The notes beneath the pieces are model-generated. The model was not told the origin of the DNA, searched no databases, and worked only from the letters and a program-made list of their open reading frames with translations. The position numbers were made by a program, and so were the translations under genes. A stretch of 6,370 nt of DNA, from positions 1 through 6,370 of the forward strand of contig JAQCDT010000072.1 in the NCBI GenBank assembly GCA_027620575.1. Reading direction: 5' to 3'. This DNA comes from Verrucomicrobiota bacterium (GTDB lineage: Bacteria > Verrucomicrobiota > Verrucomicrobiia > Opitutales > Coraliomargaritaceae). This document shows, one piece after another, positions 1 through 6,370 of this stretch (within the stretch, counting starts at the first letter, position 1; each line of letters begins with the position of its first letter).

Positions 1-1
1 G

Positions 2-115
2 TCTTTAATTCTGAATAATTGGTTTAAAAAATCAGGATCCCAAACACCCATTGAATTAGAACTCGAAGAACTTCGCAATTTAGTTAAAAAAGGAAAGTTA
101 GAGAAAAACAAATAA
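2..115 (+). CDS. C-terminal end of an unrecognised protein (partial)
   Basis: An open frame enters from the left edge and ends at a TAA at 113-115, giving 37 residues. The tail is rich in Lys and Glu: it reads NNWFKKSG, then an acidic stretch ELELEEL, then a basic end KKGKLEKNK, as expected for a soluble, probably helical C-terminus. No domain can be recognised from so short a piece, so no function is assigned. It is convergent with sdhB, and only 22 bases separate the two stop codons. No GC-rich hairpin followed by a T run is visible there, so any termination signal is not of the classic intrinsic type. Coding status is inferred from the open frame reaching the edge, the protein-like composition and the lack of a better reading on the other strand. 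Confidence 0.5.
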   Translation, partial: SLILNNWFKKSGSQTPIELELEELRNLVKKGKLEKNK

Positions 116-137
116 AGTTAATCTAATCGCACCTTAT

Positions 138-893
138 TTAAAATTGCATAATTTTCTTAAAACTCGAGCTGTGATAATCTCGATTCAATTGAGCAATAAC
201 GTCTAAATTAATTGATTTAGGGCAAACACTCTCACAGGCCCCAATGTTTGTACAACCACCAAAACCAGCTTCGTCCATAGCTTGAACCATTAAAAGAGAA
301 CGACGCTCTTTTTCTGCTTTACCTTGAGGAAGGCTATTTAAATGGCTGACTTTGGCTCCAGTGAAAAGCATAGCTGATGCATTCGGGCAGGCAGCTACAC
401 AAGCCCCACAGCCGATACAGGCAGCCGCATCCATTGCCTTATCTGCAACCTCTTTAGGGATAGGAATCTCATTGGCATCCACTGCACTTCCCGTTCTTGC
501 AGTAACAAAACCACCCGACTGCATGATCTTATCAAAAGCAGATCGATCTGTGGTTAAATCCTTAATCACAGGAAACGCTTGAGCTCGCCATGGTTCAATC
601 GTAATTGTGTCACCGTCTTTGAAATGGCGCATATGCAATTGACAGGTTGTTGTCGCCTTTTCTGGCCCGTGTGGCTCACCATTGATTACTAGTGAACACA
701 TACCACAGATGCCCTCTCGGCAATCATGATCAAAAGCTACTGGTACCGAATTCTTTGAAACTAAAGATTCATTCAAAGTATCCAACATTTCCAGAAAAGA
801 AGCTTCTTCGGAAATATTATCGACAGAGTAATCAACAAATTTGCCTTTTGATTCCTTACTCTCTTGACGCCAAATTTTTAAATTTAATTTCAT
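138..893 (-). CDS. sdhB: Succinate dehydrogenase / fumarate reductase iron-sulfur subunit SdhB
   Basis: This is the electron-transfer subunit of membrane-bound complex II. It passes electrons from the SdhA flavin through three iron-sulfur clusters to the quinone/haem subunit SdhC, on the cytoplasmic face of the membrane. With the ATG at 893 the protein has 251 residues, a normal length. The N-terminal ferredoxin domain carries the [2Fe-2S] ligands C58, C63 and C66 (CREGICGMC) and C84. The C-terminal domain carries C159, C162 and C165 (CIGCGAC) with C224 for the [4Fe-4S] cluster, and C169, C214 and C220 for the [3Fe-4S] cluster. The frame opens at a TTG at 902-900 directly abutting the sdhA stop. 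The ATG three codons in is preferred because family members begin with an M-x-L-x-LKIWRQ pattern. No Shine-Dalgarno sequence is visible ahead of either start, so translational coupling to sdhA is likely. It is the last gene of the operon. Confidence 0.96.
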   Translation of the reverse strand: MKLNLKIWRQESKESKGKFVDYSVDNISEEASFLEMLDTLNESLVSKNSVPVAFDHDCREGICGMCSLVINGEPHGPEKATTTCQLHMRHFKDGDTITIEPWRAQAFPVIKDLTTDRSAFDKIMQSGGFVTARTGSAVDANEIPIPKEVADKAMDAAACIGCGACVAACPNASAMLFTGAKVSHLNSLPQGKAEKERRSLLMVQAMDEAGFGGCTNIGACESVCPKSINLDVIAQLNRDYHSSSFKKIMQF

Positions 894-902
894 ACAACAC
901 AA

Positions 903-2846
903 TTATTTATAACTACGGGTCGCTAATGCTACATTTTCAAAAGCTAAATCTTCTTTTTGCAATACAGGTATTTGCCCTTCTCCTTTGTATTCCCAAACAC
1001 CCACAAACGCATAATCTGAATCATTTCTTAGAGCCTCTCCTTCATTTGTTTGATGCTCTTCACGGAAATGTCCTCCACAGGACTCTTCTCGCATCAAAGC
1101 GTCACGGCACATCAATTCTCCAAATTCTATAAAGTCGGCAACACGTCCGGCACGCTCAAGTTCAGCATTCAGTTCTTCAGCCTTACCTACAACTAAAACA
1201 TTTTGCCAAAATTCTTTTTTCAATTTTTGTAATTTCTCAATGGCCTCATTCAGTCCCGATTGGTTGCGTGACATTCCACAATAATTCCAAATAATCTGAC
1301 CCAGTTCCTTGTGAAAAGAACGTGGTGATCGAGTCCCTTTCATATTCATAAATTGATCAATTCTTTGTTTCACTTCTGCCTCTACTTGTTCAAAAGCATC
1401 CTCTTGTGTATTTGAAAAACCTGCTTCAGCAATGCCCAACTCTCCAAGATAATTCCCAACTGTGTAAGGGACAACAAAATAGCCGTCGGCTAAGCCTTGC
1501 ATTAAGGCGGAGGCTCCCAATCGATTAGCTCCATGATCTGAAAAATTTGCCTCCCCAGCGACAAAGAGACCAGGGATTGTACTTTGTAAATTATAATCCA
1601 CCCAAAGTCCTCCCATCGTATAATGCACTGCAGGGAAAATCATCATTGGAGTCTGGTATGGGTTTTCCCCAGTGATTCGATTATACATTTCAAATAAGTT
1701 TCCATAACGCTCTCGTATGGCTTGTTCTCCATCACGAATAATCGCATCACGAAAATCAAGATAGACGCCTAATCCAGTACTTGCGACCCCACGACCCTCA
1801 TCGCATACTTCTTTTGCTGAGCGTGAAGATATATCTCTCGGTGCAAGATTACCAAAACTTGGATATTTTCTTTCTAAATAATAATCACGATCTTCTTCCG
1901 GTATAGAGTTTGGATTGATTTCACCCGAACGAATCTTCTCTGCAAGTTCTTTAGATTTCGGAACCCAAACTCGGCCATCGTTTCGCAAAGATTCAGACAT
2001 CAAAGTCAACTTAGCCTGATCTTCTCCATGCACGGGAATACAAGTGGGGTGAATCTGCGTAAAACAAGGGTTTGCAAAGCCAGCACCTCGTTTATAAGCA
2101 CGATAGGTGGCAGTTACATTGCACGCTTGGGCATTGGTTGAAAGATAAAAGACATTGCCATAACCTCCACTCGCTAAAACCACGCAATCTGCCGCATGAC
2201 GTGTGATCTCTCCTGTCACTAAATTTCGTACTATGATCCCTTTAGCATGACCTCCAACAACCACGACATCCAACATCTCATGACGGGTGTACATAGTTAC
2301 TTTGCCCAACCCTATTTGACGATTTAAACTAGAATAAGCTCCTAAAAGCAGTTGTTGCCCAGTCTGCCCTCGAGCGTAAAACGTTCTAGAGACTTGGGCA
2401 CCCCCGAAGGAACGATTGGCTAGCAAGCCACCGTATTCTCGAGCGAATGGAACCCCTTGCGAAACACACTGATCAATAATTTTGGTACTGACCTCAGCTA
2501 AACGATACACATTTGCCTCTCTAGAGCGATAGTCTCCACCTTTTATCGTATCATAAAATAAACGTTGCACGCTATCGCCGTCATTTTGGTAATTCTTGGC
2601 AGCATTGATTCCGCCTTGGGCTGCGATACTATGCGCTCGTCTCGGACTATCTTGGTAACAGAAGCAAGATACATTATACCCTTGTTCAGCCAAACTTGCT
2701 GCCGCTGAACTGCCTGCTAATCCAGAACCGACAACAATCACGTGATATTTACGACGGTTTGCTGGGTTCACCAATCGCATATTAAATTTATGATTAGACC
2801 ATTTTTCAGATAAAGGTCCTTCGGGTATTTTTGAGTCTAAATTCAT
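903..2846 (-). CDS. sdhA: Succinate dehydrogenase / fumarate reductase flavoprotein subunit SdhA
   Basis: This is the catalytic subunit that interconverts succinate and fumarate using covalently bound FAD, held on the cytoplasmic side of the membrane by SdhB and SdhC. The 647-residue protein is full length for the type-B family. The N-terminal Rossmann motif GSGLAG lies at residues 40-45. H72 in RRAHSIAAQGG is the expected covalent FAD attachment site. By comparison with E. coli FrdA, the active-site residues are H266 (IHPT), R337 (APRD), H408 (HYTMGG) and R442 (GANRLGASAL), and E432 in GEANF belongs to the FAD-binding region. All are present. The C-terminal helical domain (about 490-600) and a conserved tail follow. 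The start at 2846 gives the MNLDSKIPEGPL opening typical of this subfamily. The 33-base gap after sdhC is nearly all A/T and has no Shine-Dalgarno match. Sequence alone does not decide whether the enzyme runs mainly as dehydrogenase or fumarate reductase. Confidence 0.98.
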   Translation of the reverse strand: MNLDSKIPEGPLSEKWSNHKFNMRLVNPANRRKYHVIVVGSGLAGSSAAASLAEQGYNVSCFCYQDSPRRAHSIAAQGGINAAKNYQNDGDSVQRLFYDTIKGGDYRSREANVYRLAEVSTKIIDQCVSQGVPFAREYGGLLANRSFGGAQVSRTFYARGQTGQQLLLGAYSSLNRQIGLGKVTMYTRHEMLDVVVVGGHAKGIIVRNLVTGEITRHAADCVVLASGGYGNVFYLSTNAQACNVTATYRAYKRGAGFANPCFTQIHPTCIPVHGEDQAKLTLMSESLRNDGRVWVPKSKELAEKIRSGEINPNSIPEEDRDYYLERKYPSFGNLAPRDISSRSAKEVCDEGRGVASTGLGVYLDFRDAIIRDGEQAIRERYGNLFEMYNRITGENPYQTPMMIFPAVHYTMGGLWVDYNLQSTIPGLFVAGEANFSDHGANRLGASALMQGLADGYFVVPYTVGNYLGELGIAEAGFSNTQEDAFEQVEAEVKQRIDQFMNMKGTRSPRSFHKELGQIIWNYCGMSRNQSGLNEAIEKLQKLKKEFWQNVLVVGKAEELNAELERAGRVADFIEFGELMCRDALMREESCGGHFREEHQTNEGEALRNDSDYAFVGVWEYKGEGQIPVLQKEDLAFENVALATRSYK

Positions 2847-2879
2847 ATCATTATTAAGCTTAAAAATTAAAAAGATTAA

Positions 2880-3704
2880 TTAATCAGAGGATGATTGGTA
2901 AAGCTCTGTTGATTGAGAAATGGAACTATCGGCTTCGGAACTTTCCCAAGAATAATTCAAAAAATTCAATTGTGTTGCTACAGGTATGGAGGCAAAACCG
3001 AAAAAAACAACTAAGCCATAAATCAAGCCTATACGATCGAGTCTCAATCGCCAAACCGTATTACGGAGGCCAAAGGTTTGAAATAAGCTACTGATACCAT
3101 GGGCTAAATGCAAACATAGAAGACCCACCGACAGGATATAAAAAAAGGATACATAGGGATTTTTGAAACCATGAATCAGCATATCATAGACGTTAAAAGT
3201 CTGCACTGGCTCTCCATATTTCATCACAGGGCGTGCTTCTTTATAAAGAGGAACGTAATTCGAAGTGCCTGCTATCTCAGTAAAAACGGCATTATCGTTG
3301 TATTCCATAGTTGGAACCACTCGTACTGTGTAATGTAAAATATGAAAAATGATAAATGAGAGCAAAATAAGCCCACTCATACGCATGGTTCTAGACGCAT
3401 ACGTTGACTTAACTTTATTTTTAAAGCTCAAGGGCTTGGCTTTCTTATTTTCCAAAGTTAAAAGCACAGCCATCCAAATATGGACCCCAACTGCTAGTAG
3501 TAAAGAAAGGCGAATTAAAGCCATTATTGGATCAGGAATTGAATGCAGTTTGTAAGCATAGGCATTAATAGCCTCAGGACCTAAAAATATCAGCAAATTG
3601 CCCAGCATATGGCCCATTACAAATAAAACGAGCATTAATCCGGTTAATGCCATTAACCATTTCCGTCCCAAAGACGATTGAAAATACTGACGTACGCTTA
3701 TCAT
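2880..3704 (-). CDS. sdhC: Succinate dehydrogenase cytochrome b558-type membrane subunit SdhC
   Basis: This is the integral membrane anchor of complex II, which carries haem b and the quinone site. Five hydrophobic segments are visible at about residues 17-41, 62-84, 109-130, 184-208 and 226-246, the architecture of the single-subunit, di-haem type-B anchor (B. subtilis SdhC, Wolinella FrdC). No SdhD follows, which fits. Candidate haem ligands are H32 (MGHMLGN), H75 (GVHIWM), H121 or H124 (FHILHYT), and H199 or H202 (LHLAHG). Assignment within the last two pairs is inferred. At 274 residues it is longer than the roughly 200-residue B. subtilis protein. The extra length is a hydrophilic stretch between segments 3 and 4 (about 131-183) and a Ser-rich, acidic C-terminal tail (252-274). 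By the known topology both would face outside. It is the first gene of sdhCAB, and its ATG at 3704 has no clear Shine-Dalgarno sequence. Confidence 0.93.
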   Translation of the reverse strand: MISVRQYFQSSLGRKWLMALTGLMLVLFVMGHMLGNLLIFLGPEAINAYAYKLHSIPDPIMALIRLSLLLAVGVHIWMAVLLTLENKKAKPLSFKNKVKSTYASRTMRMSGLILLSFIIFHILHYTVRVVPTMEYNDNAVFTEIAGTSNYVPLYKEARPVMKYGEPVQTFNVYDMLIHGFKNPYVSFFYILSVGLLCLHLAHGISSLFQTFGLRNTVWRLRLDRIGLIYGLVVFFGFASIPVATQLNFLNYSWESSEADSSISQSTELYQSSSD

Positions 3705-3707
3705 GAA

Positions 3708-3780
3708 TTTTATATACGATTAAATGATTCTTATTAAACCATTTTAAATACAAACGATCAAACTAATAATGTATATAAAA
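3708..3780. repeat. Perfect 10-base inverted repeat bracketing the sdhC promoter region
   Basis: TTTTATATAC at 3708-3717 is the exact reverse complement of GTATATAAAA at 3771-3780. The two arms are 53 bases apart, and their centres are 63 bases apart, close to six helical turns. The pair encloses the proposed sdhC promoter. Its inner arm lies 4 to 13 bases from the sdhC start codon. The arms are seen directly. A role as paired operator sites is inference, and chance is a real possibility in DNA this AT-rich. Confidence 0.4.
3733..3761 (-). promoter_or_regulatory. Candidate sigma-70-like promoter for sdhCAB
   Basis: Read on the minus strand, a -35-like TTGATC (3761-3756) is followed after exactly 17 bases by a -10-like TTTAAT (3738-3733). 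The matches to TTGACA and TATAAT are 4 of 6 and 5 of 6. Transcription would begin near 3726, leaving a leader of about 20 bases before the sdhC ATG at 3704. It was found by eye in AT-rich DNA, where weak matches are common, so it is only a candidate. It is the best-spaced pair I could find in this intergenic region for either direction. Confidence 0.35.
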
Positions 3781-3800
3781 CCAACAAAAACAAATTAAGT

Positions 3801-3849
3801 TTGAAAAAAATCGAAAAGAATTGCTTTTTCAATATGCGTCTTGAAAGAC
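3801..3849. promoter_or_regulatory. Two short dyads upstream of pyrG
   Basis: TTGAAAAA at 3801-3808 is the exact reverse complement of TTTTTCAA at 3825-3832, with a 16-base spacer. Just downstream, GTCTTGAAAGAC at 3838-3849 has 5-base arms around a 2-base centre and ends 39 bases before the pyrG ATG. Either could be an operator or an RNA fold in the leader. Both are too weak and A/T-rich to be an intrinsic terminator. No convincing -35/-10 pair for pyrG could be placed, so the pyrG promoter itself is left unassigned. Confidence 0.25.
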
Positions 3850-3888
3850 TAGATAAAATAATACACATTCACTAACTGAGAATCACCT

Positions 3889-5499
3889 ATGTCAAAAAAA
3901 CCCACAAAATATATCTTTGTTACTGGCGGTGTTGTCTCGTCTCTTGGAAAAGGGCTCACATCAGCCGCACTTGGTGCCTTATTAGAGCAAAGAGGACTTA
4001 CAGTTCGCATACAAAAATTTGATCCTTACTTGAATGTGGATCCAGGTACAATGAGCCCATTTCAACATGGTGAAGTCTATGTCCTAGATGATGGTGCCGA
4101 AACAGATTTAGATCTTGGGCATTACGAACGCTTCACCTCTGGTAAATTATCGCGCTTAAATAATCTGACTTCAGGTCAAGTATACGAAAAAGTGTTACAA
4201 AAAGAAAGACGTGGTGATTACCTAGGCTCTACGATTCAAGTCATCCCACACATTACAAATGAAATAAAAGATCGCATCGCATCGGATGCATGCGAACCTG
4301 CCGATATTGTAATTACCGAATTAGGGGGTACGATTGGAGATATCGAAGGGCTTCCCTTCTTGGAAGCTATGCGTCAATTCGCCTTAGAAAAAAATCCAAA
4401 TGATGTAATTTTCCTTCATTGTACTTTATTACCTTATTTAAAAGCTGCAGGTGAATTGAAAACCAAGCCGAGTCAACAAAGCGTAGCAAAGCTAAGAGAG
4501 ATCGGTATTCAACCTGATATTTTAGTATGCCGTTCAGAGAAACCGATCTCAAATGAACTGCGAAAGAAACTCTCCCTATTTTGTAATGTACCGATTAAGG
4601 CTGTTATTGAAGAATGTGATGTTGAAACTTCTATTTATGAACTGCCCTTATCGCTTAAGACAGAAAAAGTGGATGATCTAGTGATTGAAAAGCTCAATTT
4701 AGATAATCCCGATAATTCGATGCAAATTTGGGTGGATGTGGTGCGCCGATTAAAAGCTCCATCGCATAAAGTAGAAATCGGAGTCGTAGGCAAATATATC
4801 GAACTTCAAGATGCCTATAAATCGGTCTATGAGTCGATCACTCATGCAGGCATTGCAAACGATTGTGCAGTACGAGTTCAACGTATAGATGCTGAAGATT
4901 TAGAAACAGAAGGTACCGAAATTTTAAAAAGCCTCGATGGTATTTTAATACCTGGTGGATTTGGAGATAGAGGAATTGAAGGAAAAATTCTTGCGGCACA
5001 ATATGCACGAGAACATCAAATCCCATTCTTAGGGTTGTGTTTGGGTATGCAGATTGCAGTCATCGAATTTGCTCGTAATGTCGCTGGATTAAAAGAAGCA
5101 AATAGTGCAGAATTTGATGCAAATACTCCGCATCCAGTCATCCATATCATGGAAGAGCAAAAAGCATTAAAGACAAAAGGTGGCAATATGCGTCTTGGAG
5201 CTTATGACTGCACCTTAGCTAAGGATAGCTTTAGCTACTTTGCTTATGGTTCGGAGACAATTAGTGAGCGTCATCGACATCGCTATGAATTTAACAATGA
5301 CTATCGAGAAATCTTACTGGAAAAAGGCATACGTTTTGCAGGGATAAATCCAGAAAAAGATCTAGTAGAAATTATTGAAATGCCAGAGCATCCGTGGTTT
5401 GTAGCAGTCCAATTTCACCCAGAGTTTAAATCTAAGCCCCACGCTGCTCACCCATTGTTTGCAAATTTCATTGCATCTACTTTAAAATATAAACAATAG
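3889..5499 (+). CDS. pyrG: CTP synthase (glutamine hydrolysing)
   Basis: PyrG is a cytosolic enzyme that aminates UTP to CTP with ATP and ammonia from glutamine, the last step of de novo pyrimidine nucleotide synthesis. The 536-residue protein is full length (E. coli has 545). The N-terminal synthase domain (about 1-270) has the P-loop GGVVSSLGKG at 13-22 with K21, the DPYLNVDPGTM motif at 45-55, ELGGTIGDIEG from 144, and KTKPSQQS from 191 at the UTP/CTP site. After a linker near 270-297 comes a class I glutamine amidotransferase domain. It has GGFGDRG at 356-362, the nucleophile C384 in GLCLGMQ, and the H510/E512 pair in FHPEF, so the catalytic triad is complete. The ATG at 3889 gives the usual short N-terminus before YIFVTGG. 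The best ribosome-binding match is only GAG at 3878-3880. It lies divergent from sdhC and probably co-transcribed with trpC downstream. Confidence 0.98.
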   Translation: MSKKPTKYIFVTGGVVSSLGKGLTSAALGALLEQRGLTVRIQKFDPYLNVDPGTMSPFQHGEVYVLDDGAETDLDLGHYERFTSGKLSRLNNLTSGQVYEKVLQKERRGDYLGSTIQVIPHITNEIKDRIASDACEPADIVITELGGTIGDIEGLPFLEAMRQFALEKNPNDVIFLHCTLLPYLKAAGELKTKPSQQSVAKLREIGIQPDILVCRSEKPISNELRKKLSLFCNVPIKAVIEECDVETSIYELPLSLKTEKVDDLVIEKLNLDNPDNSMQIWVDVVRRLKAPSHKVEIGVVGKYIELQDAYKSVYESITHAGIANDCAVRVQRIDAEDLETEGTEILKSLDGILIPGGFGDRGIEGKILAAQYAREHQIPFLGLCLGMQIAVIEFARNVAGLKEANSAEFDANTPHPVIHIMEEQKALKTKGGNMRLGAYDCTLAKDSFSYFAYGSETISERHRHRYEFNNDYREILLEKGIRFAGINPEKDLVEIIEMPEHPWFVAVQFHPEFKSKPHAAHPLFANFIASTLKYKQ

Positions 5500-5519
5500 G
5501 ACGAATTCGAGTTCAACCC

Positions 5520-6314
5520 ATGGATAAACTTGAGGAAATAATGGCTAACAAGCGAAGATCGCTCGAACATATCGTACGGCCAATTAAAGCCAAGGAACTT
5601 GAAGCACTGGCTCGTTCTAAAAGCCCAAGCATCTCTTTTTTTGATGCTCTTGCATCACCTGATCGACTTTCTGTCATAGCAGAGATAAAAAGAAAATCTC
5701 CTTCAGCAGGCGATATTGCAAAAGGTATGGATGCAGTAGAACAAGCACGTATTTACAATAATGCAGAAGCGGATGCATTGTCCATTTTGACCGATACAGA
5801 TTACTTTGGCGGGTCCTTAAATGACTTATGGGATGTGATTGATTTTCTACATCAACATGAACGCACGACCCCCTGCTTAAGAAAAGATTTCATGATCCAC
5901 CCTATTCAAGTACTTGAAGCGGCTGAAGCAGGTGCAAAGTGTATTCTTATTATTGTTCGTGCTTTATCTAATGATGAAATTAAAACTCTTCAAGAAGCTG
6001 CTTATCATGCAAATCTTGATATTTTATATGAAATTCACAATGAAAGCGAATTAGAAAGAGCGCTGAATTTTGACCCTAAAATAGTCGGGGTGAATAATCG
6101 TGATTTGAGACAATTTACAACAGACTTAGCCATTTCTGAAACTTTGATTCCTAAAATCCCTACGGGCATTGTTAAAGTAAGTGAAAGCGGAATTTTTGAT
6201 ATTGAAGATGCTATGCGTGCCCGAAATTGCGGGGCAGATGCGATTTTAGTTGGAGAAGCTTTAATGCGATCCGAAGACCCAGATAGTTTAATCGAAGAAT
6301 TTCATTCTTTATAA
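5520..6314 (+). CDS. trpC: Indole-3-glycerol phosphate synthase
   Basis: TrpC is a cytosolic enzyme of tryptophan synthesis that closes the ring of carboxyphenylamino-deoxyribulose phosphate to indole-3-glycerol phosphate, releasing CO2 and water. The 264-residue protein is a single (beta/alpha)8 barrel of normal length, with no fused TrpF. Catalytic residues matched to the Sulfolobus enzyme are E55 and K57 (AEIKRKSPS), K122 (LRKDFM), E171 (LYEIHNE), N192 (GVNNRDL), and E222 and S223 (SESGI). LVGEALM at 243-249 is part of the phosphate-binding end. The ATG at 5520 is chosen because the LEEIMANKRR segment right after it is the family's N-terminal helix. A second in-frame ATG at 5541, preceded by GAGGAA, would remove part of that helix. 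It starts 20 bases after the pyrG stop, so co-transcription is likely. No other trp gene is in the window. Confidence 0.96.
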   Translation: MDKLEEIMANKRRSLEHIVRPIKAKELEALARSKSPSISFFDALASPDRLSVIAEIKRKSPSAGDIAKGMDAVEQARIYNNAEADALSILTDTDYFGGSLNDLWDVIDFLHQHERTTPCLRKDFMIHPIQVLEAAEAGAKCILIIVRALSNDEIKTLQEAAYHANLDILYEIHNESELERALNFDPKIVGVNNRDLRQFTTDLAISETLIPKIPTGIVKVSESGIFDIEDAMRARNCGADAILVGEALMRSEDPDSLIEEFHSL

Positions 6315-6370
6315 CACAATTGACTTTGCCGCTAAATCCAAACCAGACGCATACCATTCTTACGGCACTG
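6315..6370. other. Unassigned right-edge sequence
   Basis: These 56 bases after the trpC stop contain no tRNA-like fold and no clear intrinsic terminator. Open frames run to the edge on both strands, including one forward frame reading DFAAKSKPDAYHSYGT with no ATG and no ribosome-binding match. On the minus strand, one frame would end at a stop inside this stretch and another runs open through it. Too little sequence is present to choose between them. Confidence 0.3.

Noticed and set aside
352..582. Ala/Ser-rich plus-strand open frame opposite sdhB
   Set aside because: It is the shadow of the Cys/Ala-rich iron-sulfur domain on the other strand. The apparent hydrophobic character comes from the antisense of those codons.
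692..1132. Plus-strand open frame of 146 codons lying opposite sdhB and sdhA
   Set aside because: It is antisense to two fully supported genes, shows no recognisable domain, and its composition is what the opposite strand of these genes would give.
3796..3803. TAAGTTTG, matching the Bacteroidota -7 pattern TAnnTTTG, as a pyrG promoter
   Set aside because: No TTTG-type -33 element lies at the right distance upstream, and the organism is more likely not a member of Bacteroidota.
4367..5026. Two minus-strand open frames of about 60 codons inside pyrG
   Set aside because: Both lie wholly inside the coding region of intact CTP synthase and have no motifs or start signals.
5532..5543. Alternative trpC start at 5541 with a GAGGAA ahead of it
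   Set aside because: The spacing is short, and this start would delete part of the conserved N-terminal helix. The match is also simply the codons for Glu-Glu.
6320..6370. A new plus-strand gene starting at the TTG at 6320
   Set aside because: There is no ribosome-binding match, the start codon is rare, and only about 17 codons are visible before the edge. Other frames here look equally plausible.
1..6370. A previously undescribed system, mobile element, CRISPR array or RNA gene
   Set aside because: Almost all of the window is covered by five intact, well-known genes. The non-coding stretches are short and show no arrays, transposon ends, tRNA-like folds or foreign-looking base composition.

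Overview
The window reads as ordinary chromosomal housekeeping DNA from an AT-rich bacterium. The SdhA and SdhB sequences, a single long SdhC and no SdhD point to the type-B succinate dehydrogenase / fumarate reductase group shared by Bacteroidota, Verrucomicrobiota and Chlamydiota. From memory of the families, the SdhC pattern (LCLHLAHG, then SLFQTFGLRN and VWR) and the TrpC sequence look most like Verrucomicrobiota of the Opitutae type. That placement is an inference and was not tested by a search. Shine-Dalgarno signals ahead of the genes are weak or absent.

Layout: positions 2-115 hold the last 37 codons of an unrecognised plus-strand gene. After a gap of only 22 bases it meets the end of a minus-strand operon that reads right to left as sdhC (3704-2880), sdhA (2846-903) and sdhB (893-138). 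A 184-base AT-rich divergent intergenic region (3705-3888) separates sdhC from a plus-strand pair, pyrG (3889-5499) and trpC (5520-6314), which are 20 bases apart. The last 56 bases hold no supportable gene. Within the divergent region I see a plausible sigma-70-like promoter for sdhC, a perfect 10-base inverted repeat bracketing it, and two short dyads ahead of pyrG.

How the genes work together: SdhCAB forms a membrane succinate:quinone oxidoreductase that links the TCA cycle to the quinone pool. PyrG makes CTP from UTP and glutamine. TrpC closes the indole ring in tryptophan synthesis. All visible catalytic and metal-binding residues are present and every complete gene is intact. The pyrG-trpC pairing has no direct metabolic logic, because trpC is apart from its usual trp partners. 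I found no mobile element, CRISPR array, RNA gene or undescribed system. The findings below are modest observations on regulation, gene order and the architecture of SdhC.
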